The notes beneath the pieces are model-generated. The model made no database searches. It was not told the origin of the DNA and was given only the letters and a program-made list of their open reading frames with translations. This document shows, piece after piece, positions 15,113-18,669 of a DNA stretch of 18,669 bases. The position numbers and the translations under genes were made by a program. The stretch is from DASRZM01 sp035686365 (GTDB lineage Bacteria > Pseudomonadota > Gammaproteobacteria > Xanthomonadales > Xanthomonadaceae), in the NCBI GenBank assembly GCA_035686365.1, contig DASRZM010000092.1, forward strand, positions 1 to 18,669, written 5' to 3'. The stretch's first letter is position 1, and every line of letters begins with the position of its first letter.

Positions 15113-15132
15113 ACCCGGCGCCCCGGGGGACC

Positions 15133-15152
15133 GGCCGCCGCTTTCGCCGGCC
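15133..15152. terminator. Possible bidirectional terminator hairpin between convergent genes
   Basis: GGCCGCCG and CGCCGGCC pair with one mismatch around a CTTT loop, in the 46-bp gap between the convergent EF-hand and HIT gene stops. There is no T-run on either strand, so the role is inferred from position and shape. Confidence 0.35.
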
Positions 15153-15158
15153 CAGGTC

Positions 15159-15503
15159 TCACCCCGGCGGCCACTGCAACCTGCGTCCGGCCAGCAGGTG
15201 CAGGTGGATGTGGTACACGCTTTGCCCGCCGTCGCGGTTGCAGTTGATCACGACGCGGTAGCCATCCTCGGCGAAGCCTTCGCGCCGGGCATAGGCGGCC
15301 GCGGCCAGCACCAGCCTGCCGACCAGCCCGGCGTCCTCCGGTTGCAGGTCGTCGAGGGTCGCGATCGCGCGTTTGGGCACGAACAGCACGTGCACCGGCG
15401 CTTTCGGGTCCACGTCCTTGAAGCCGAGCACCTCCTCGTCGTCATGGACGATCTGCGCCGGGATCTCGCCGGCGATGATTTTGGAGAATATCGTTTCGGC
15501 CAT
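15159..15503 (-). CDS. HIT-family (HinT-like) purine nucleotide hydrolase
   Basis: A 114-residue cytoplasmic histidine-triad protein. Family members hydrolyse AMP-lysine and other nucleoside phosphoramidates or related nucleotides. The N-terminus MAETIFSKIIAGEIPA is typical of the HinT branch. The triad YHIHLHLLAGR places the histidines at 98, 100 and 102, with GGQSV just before; His100 is the expected nucleophile. DVDPKAPVHVLFVPK is also conserved. The ATG at 15503 has AGGA about seven bases upstream. It follows recR by 43 bp and may share its transcript. Its in vivo substrate cannot be told from sequence. Confidence 0.93.
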   Translation of the reverse strand: MAETIFSKIIAGEIPAQIVHDDEEVLGFKDVDPKAPVHVLFVPKRAIATLDDLQPEDAGLVGRLVLAAAAYARREGFAEDGYRVVINCNRDGGQSVYHIHLHLLAGRRLQWPPG

Positions 15504-15546
15504 GTCCGCTTCCTGTCGACTTCGGAAGCAAGAGCATACCGCGGCC

Positions 15547-16137
15547 CTACTCTGCGCTGCGGCGTGATCCGAACGCGTGCGCCAGGGTGCCGCGGTCCAC
15601 GTACTCGAGCTCGCCGCCCAGCGGCACGCCGTGCGCCAGGCGGGTGGCCTGCACGCCGCGCGTGCGCGCGATCTGCGCAAGGTAATGCGCGGTGGCCTCA
15701 CCTTCGACGGTGGGATTGGTGGCGATGATGAGCTCCGCGATGGCCTCGTCCGCGAGCCGCCTGGAAAGCAGTTCGAGCCCCAGTTCCGCGGGACCGATGC
15801 CGTCCAGCGGCGACAGGCGGCCGTGCAGGACGAAGTAGCGGCCGCGGAACCCGGTGGCCTGCTCGATCGCCAGCAGATCCGCCGGCGACTCCACCACGCA
15901 CAGGACCGACCCGTCGCGCACCCCGCCGCTGCAGATGGCACAGGTTTCGGTTTCACTGAAATTGCGGCAGCTGCGGCAATGGCCCACCCGCTCCATCGCC
16001 TGCGCCAGCACGCGAGCGAGCGCCCGGCCGCCCTCGCGCTCGCGCTCGAGCAAGTGGTAGGCCATGCGCTGTGCCGACTTCTGCCCGACGCCCGGTAGGC
16101 AGCGCAGGGACTCGATGAGCTGGTCGATCAGGGGCAT
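15547..16137 (-). CDS. recR: Recombination mediator RecR
   Basis: A 196-residue DNA-repair protein that, with RecF and RecO, loads RecA onto gaps coated with single-strand-binding protein. It shows the N-terminal helix-hairpin-helix (LRCLPGVGQKSAQRMAYHLL, 11-30), a four-cysteine zinc site (Cys54, Cys57, Cys66, Cys69) and the Toprim domain (VVESPADLLAIE from 82; ATNPTVEGEATAHYL at 139-153). The C-terminal RLAHGVPLGGELEYVD segment is standard. The length equals the family norm. The ATG overlaps the ybaB stop by one base (TGATG), so translation is probably coupled to ybaB. Confidence 0.97.
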   Translation of the reverse strand: MPLIDQLIESLRCLPGVGQKSAQRMAYHLLEREREGGRALARVLAQAMERVGHCRSCRNFSETETCAICSGGVRDGSVLCVVESPADLLAIEQATGFRGRYFVLHGRLSPLDGIGPAELGLELLSRRLADEAIAELIIATNPTVEGEATAHYLAQIARTRGVQATRLAHGVPLGGELEYVDRGTLAHAFGSRRSAE

Positions 16138-16460
16138 CAGAACGGCAGGTTCATCCCCGGCGGCAGCGGCATTCCGGCCGTGGCCTGTTTCATGCGCTCG
16201 GCCGTGGCCTCGTTGGCCTTGTTCAGCGCGTCGTTGAAGGCGGCCGCTACCAGGTCCTCGAGCATTTCGGTGTCCTGGCCGATGCGTCCGCTGTCGATGC
16301 GCACGCTGCGCACTTCCATGCGCCCGGTCATGGTGACGCTGACCAGGCCGCCGCCGGCCTGTCCGGTCACTTCCAGCTGGGCCAGCTCCTCCTGTGCCCG
16401 GCGCATGTTCTCCTGCATCTTCTGCGCCTGCTGCATGATGTTTCCGATCGATCCTCGCAT
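16137..16460 (-). CDS. ybaB: YbaB/EbfC nucleoid-associated protein
   Basis: A 107-residue dimeric DNA-binding protein of the YbaB/EbfC family, generally thought to act as a nucleoid-associated protein. Recognisable parts are the N-terminal helix IGNIMQQAQKMQENMRRAQEEL (5-26), the strand VTGQAGGGLVSVTMTGRMEVRSVRID (31-56), and the C-terminal helices EDLVAAAFNDALNKANEAT with the PLPPGMNLPF tail. It lies one base from the dnaX stop and overlaps recR by one base: the dnaX-ybaB-recR order is widely conserved in proteobacteria. GAGGG inside the end of dnaX may serve as its ribosome binding site. Confidence 0.96.
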   Translation of the reverse strand: MRGSIGNIMQQAQKMQENMRRAQEELAQLEVTGQAGGGLVSVTMTGRMEVRSVRIDSGRIGQDTEMLEDLVAAAFNDALNKANEATAERMKQATAGMPLPPGMNLPF

Positions 16461-16461
16461 C

Positions 16462-18129
16462 TCAACCCTCGTCGTAAGGTCGTATGGAATCGGGTACCGG
16501 CCGCGCGCCGTAGCCGTCGATCAGGCGACGCACGCCCGGGTCCGCCAGGAAAGTCTCCTCGGCTTCGGCCTGGCGCCGTGCGCGTTCGGCGTTGTCGCGA
16601 TCCACGAGCCGCTCGCCGGCTTCTCCGCCGCCGGTCACGAAGTGGATGAGCGGGCGCTCGCCCAGCGCATCGCCCAGTTCGTCGGCAAGCTGATCGACCA
16701 GGGACGGAACCTTCAGATGCTCGTGGGTGGGCGGCAGCGAGAGCTTCAGCGCGCCGCCCTGGAATCCGGCGAATCCGGCGTGGGCGGCGAGCTCGCGGAC
16801 CGGCCCGCGCAGCCCCAGCCCGGATACGATGTCCAGCCAGGCCGCGTTGTCCGGCAACGGGACCGGCGCTGGCCGGGACGCCTCCGCACGGGTCACCGGC
16901 GGCTCCGGGACCGGGTCGGTGTCCGCGACCGATCGCGTCGCTGCGGCGGGCCCGTGTGGATTCGCAGCCGCTTTTTCGGGCGCGCGCTCGATCGGAGTGG
17001 CCGGTCGGCCGGCAACCGCGGGCGCAGTCGCGTTCTCGCGGCTCCCCGATGGCCGGGGCCTGAACGCAAGCATGCGCAACAGCGCCATCTCGAATCCGGT
17101 GCGCCGGCTGGGCGCCTGCGGCAGATCGCGGCGACCGGTCAGCACCATCTGGTACCACAGCTGCACCAGTTCCGGCGAACTGGCTGCGGCGATGCGCTGC
17201 ACCGCAGCGGACTCGTCCGGCGGCTCCGCCCCAGGGACCAGCTGCGCCAGCTGGACCGCGTGCAGCAGCGACCCGAGCTCCTCGAGCGCGGCATCGAAAT
17301 CGGGGGAAAAACCGGCGAACTCCTCGACCTGCGCCAGCAGTGCCCGGCCGTCGCCGCCGGCTAGCGTCTCCAGCAATCCAGCCACGCGCCCGCGGTCGAC
17401 CGTACCGAGCATGGCGCGCACGTCGGCCTCGCGGACCCGGCCCGAGCCGTAGGCGATCGCCTGGTCGAGCAGGCTGAGGCCATCGCGCAGGCTGCCGTCC
17501 GCGGCACGCGCCAGCAACGCGATCGCGGCCGGTTCGGTCTGGATCCCTTCCGCGGCGACGATCGTCTCCATCTGTCCGGAGATCTGGTCCTGCGTCAGCC
17601 GCCTGAGATTGAACTGCAGGCAGCGCGAGAGCACGGTGGCCGGCAGTTTCTGCGGGTCGGTGGTCGCAAGCAGGAACTTCACGTGAGCGGGCGGCTCCTC
17701 CAGGGTCTTGAGCAGCGCATTGAAGGCGTTCCTGGAGAGCATGTGCACCTCGTCGACCAGGTACACCTTGTAGCGGCCGATCGTGGGCATGTACTGCGCG
17801 TTCTCGATCAGCTCGCGCACGTCGTCCACACCGGTGTTGCTGGCCGCGTCGATCTCGATCAGGTCCACGAACCGGCCGGCGTCCACGGCCTTGCAGATCG
17901 CGCATTCGCCGCAGGGCTCGGCGCTGACGCCGCGCTCGCAGTTCAGGCTCTTGGCGAAGATGCGCGCAATGGTGGTCTTGCCCACGCCGCGGGTCCCGGT
18001 GAACAGGAAGGCATGGTGCAGACGTCCGCTCGCCAGCGCATTGCCGAGCGCGCGCACCACGTGCTCCTGGCCGACCAGTTCGGCAAAACGCCGCGGCCGC
18101 CACTTGCGGGCAAGTACGAGATAGGACAT
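16462..18129 (-). CDS. dnaX: DNA polymerase III subunit tau/gamma
   Basis: A 555-residue clamp-loader ATPase of the replicative polymerase. The AAA+ part shows Walker A GTRGVGKT (45-52), a zinc module (Cys64, Cys73, Cys76, Cys79), Walker B VYLVDEVHM (122-130), sensor ATTD (155-158) and SRC with the arginine finger Arg169. The clamp-loader collar domain runs to ~365. It is followed by a Pro/Ala-rich linker (~370-425) and a C-terminal tau-like domain starting near WLDIV. It is shorter than E. coli tau (643), mainly in the linker and tail. The ATG at 18129 gives the invariant MSYLVLARKWRP start; the longer frame upstream runs through the ffs and tRNA genes. No A-AAA-AAG slippery site was found in the linker. 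Confidence 0.96.
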   Translation of the reverse strand: MSYLVLARKWRPRRFAELVGQEHVVRALGNALASGRLHHAFLFTGTRGVGKTTIARIFAKSLNCERGVSAEPCGECAICKAVDAGRFVDLIEIDAASNTGVDDVRELIENAQYMPTIGRYKVYLVDEVHMLSRNAFNALLKTLEEPPAHVKFLLATTDPQKLPATVLSRCLQFNLRRLTQDQISGQMETIVAAEGIQTEPAAIALLARAADGSLRDGLSLLDQAIAYGSGRVREADVRAMLGTVDRGRVAGLLETLAGGDGRALLAQVEEFAGFSPDFDAALEELGSLLHAVQLAQLVPGAEPPDESAAVQRIAAASSPELVQLWYQMVLTGRRDLPQAPSRRTGFEMALLRMLAFRPRPSGSRENATAPAVAGRPATPIERAPEKAAANPHGPAAATRSVADTDPVPEPPVTRAEASRPAPVPLPDNAAWLDIVSGLGLRGPVRELAAHAGFAGFQGGALKLSLPPTHEHLKVPSLVDQLADELGDALGERPLIHFVTGGGEAGERLVDRDNAERARRQAEAEETFLADPGVRRLIDGYGARPVPDSIRPYDEG

Positions 18130-18203
18130 CGACCGGATCGGAAACTGCGGATCAACCCCGATTGTGCCATGTCCGCCCCGCCCCGGCGGAGCATCGGTAC
18201 ACG

Positions 18204-18228
18204 GTAGGAGCGGCCGTTGGCCGCGATC
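18204..18228 (+). repeat. REP-like hairpin (GTAG-headed) between ffs and dnaX
   Basis: GTAGGA is followed by GCGGCC-GTT-GGCCGC and GATC. The GTAG head with a GC hairpin is the form of REP sequences mobilised by REP-associated tyrosine transposases and is very common between genes in Xanthomonas and Pseudomonas relatives. A single copy is seen here. Lying about 28 bases past the ffs 3' end, the hairpin could also help end or process the SRP RNA transcript. Confidence 0.6.
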
Positions 18229-18255
18229 CGGCCAGGCTGCGCGGCTGCAAGAGGC

Positions 18256-18367
18256 GGCGGCCCCCGCCAGCGGATCTCCGGCGCCCGAGTCGGCCGGTAC
18301 CGTTGCTCCCTTCCGGGCCTGGCGGAGTTTCCGGCTTATCGTCGCGAAGGCGCCGACGGGAGCCACC
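18256..18367 (-). ncRNA. ffs: Signal recognition particle RNA (4.5S, small bacterial type)
   Basis: About 112 nt, against 114 in E. coli. The minus strand contains the conserved domain IV core CCAGGCCCGGAAGGGAGCAA with its GGAA tetraloop and the asymmetric loop bases used to bind Ffh. The proposed ends, GGTGGCTCCC at the 5' side (from 18367) and GGGGGCCGCC at the 3' side (to 18256), pair over ten positions allowing G-U, and GGCGCC further in pairs with GGCGCC. The RNA joins Ffh to deliver nascent membrane proteins. It lies 25 bases past the tRNA-Ser and upstream of dnaX. The exact ends are inferred from pairing. Confidence 0.9.
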
Positions 18368-18392
18368 ATGGATCGGATGGATTCGGTCCGGA

Positions 18393-18485
18393 TGGCGGAG
18401 AGGGAGGGATTCGAACCCTCGATACGGGTATAAGCCGTATACACACTTTCCAGGCGTGCTCCTTCAACCACTCGGACACCTCTCC
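18393..18485 (-). tRNA. tRNA-Ser (GGA anticodon), CCA encoded
   Basis: 93 nt including an encoded CCA. The acceptor GGAGAGG pairs with CCTCTCC, with discriminator G. The T arm GAGGG-TTCGAAT-CCCTC is perfect. The anticodon arm CACGC-CTGGAAA-GTGTG puts GGA at 18451-18449, reading UCC and UCU. A long variable arm is present, as expected for a serine tRNA. The 25-base gap to ffs suggests joint transcription. Confidence 0.97.
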
Positions 18486-18500
18486 GCACGCCTGCGGACC

Positions 18501-18535
18501 TCCGGCGCGGGCGCCGGACGGTGCATCCATGCACC
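18501..18535. other. Two adjacent perfect hairpins upstream of tRNA-Ser
   Basis: TCCGGCGC-GG-GCGCCGGA (18501-18518) and GGTGCAT-CC-ATGCACC (18520-18535) stand one base apart, 15 bases before the tRNA 5' end. They could be a terminator pair for a gene beyond the right edge, or leader structure in the tRNA precursor. No T-run follows either. Otherwise 18486-18669 holds no gene that I can see. Confidence 0.45.
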
Positions 18536-18632
18536 GCCCCGCAGACCGCGGCGAACCGTGGCCTGCGCGGGGGCGGCAAGCTTAATGGCCGGGGCGCGGC
18601 CATACAAGTCGGGCGCGCCTGCGGCGTTCAGG

Positions 18633-18658
18633 GAACCTCTGAACCGGTTCAGAGGTTC
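18633..18658. repeat. Perfect 26-bp palindrome
   Basis: GAACCTCTGAACC is followed at once by its exact reverse complement GGTTCAGAGGTTC, with no spacer. Short GC-rich stretches flank it (GGCGCGC at 18612-18618 and GCGCGCC at 18660-18666) and could extend the pairing across a gap. It may be an operator, a repeat-family member or a terminator; nothing in the window decides this. Confidence 0.7.
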
Positions 18659-18669
18659 GCGCGCCAGGG

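Noticed and set aside
16965..16985. Run of five A in the dnaX linker as a programmed frameshift site for gamma
   Set aside because: In frame it reads CCC GAA AAA GCG, which does not give the X-XXY-YYZ slippery heptamer. The -1 frame stays open past the end of dnaX, so it would not yield a short gamma.
18160..18170. TGGCAC on the minus strand upstream of dnaX as a fourth sigma-54 promoter
   Set aside because: No TTGC follows at the required five-base spacing (GGGTT instead), and no TGTCCG palindrome is nearby.
16462..18603. Extended start for dnaX covering the ffs and tRNA-Ser genes
   Set aside because: The extra N-terminal frame only reads through RNA genes; the universal start MSYLVLARKWRP lies at 18129.
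1..18669. CRISPR arrays, insertion sequences, prophage or toxin-antitoxin genes
   Set aside because: No spaced direct repeats, transposase, integrase or toxin-like frames were seen. Apart from the exporter cluster, the genes are ordinary chromosomal ones.

Overview
The window looks like the chromosome of a GC-rich gammaproteobacterium, most likely in or near the Xanthomonadales/Lysobacterales. The reasons are very high GC, the order tRNA-Ser(GGA), ffs (SRP RNA), dnaX, ybaB, recR, HIT gene on one strand, a proteobacterial ExoI, and a GTAGGAGCGGCC-type REP hairpin of the kind known from Xanthomonas and Pseudomonas relatives. The species cannot be named from the sequence alone.

Left two thirds (1-12387, all on the minus strand): an exporter gene cluster. 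Transcription runs right to left: a MacA/HlyD-type periplasmic adaptor (12258-11005), one MacB/LolD-type ATPase (10954-10190), then four consecutive MacB/FtsX permeases of the ~800-residue duplicated (ADOP) type (10097-7677, 7651-5231, 5204-2721, 2564-159). No permease carries its own ATPase, so the single ATPase and adaptor probably serve several permeases. Between the ATPase and the first intact permease lies a short in-frame relic ending RIDPLTALRY-stop. This is the C-terminal signature of the same permease family and suggests that a fifth permease was deleted.

The most striking signal is regulatory. Three points in the cluster (upstream of the adaptor, upstream of the last permease, and at the left edge facing out of the window) each carry a near-perfect sigma-54 promoter (GGCAC-N5-TTGCT). 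Each is preceded, 64 to 107 bp upstream of its -12 element, by an inverted repeat of the form TGTCCG-N4-CGGACA, as expected for an enhancer-binding activator. This points to a dedicated sigma-54 regulon. The activator is not in the window and may lie beyond the left edge. The left-edge promoter implies that the cluster continues there.

Middle (12415-15112, plus strand): sbcB (exonuclease I), a DUF2461/TIGR02453 protein whose likely GTG start overlaps the sbcB stop, and a small secreted EF-hand protein with its own strong ribosome binding site.

Right (15159-18485, minus strand): tRNA-Ser(GGA), ffs, REP hairpin, dnaX, ybaB, recR and a HIT-family hydrolase, a tightly packed housekeeping unit for replication, repair and protein targeting. 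The last 184 bases hold no gene but contain two adjacent perfect hairpins and a perfect 26-bp palindrome.
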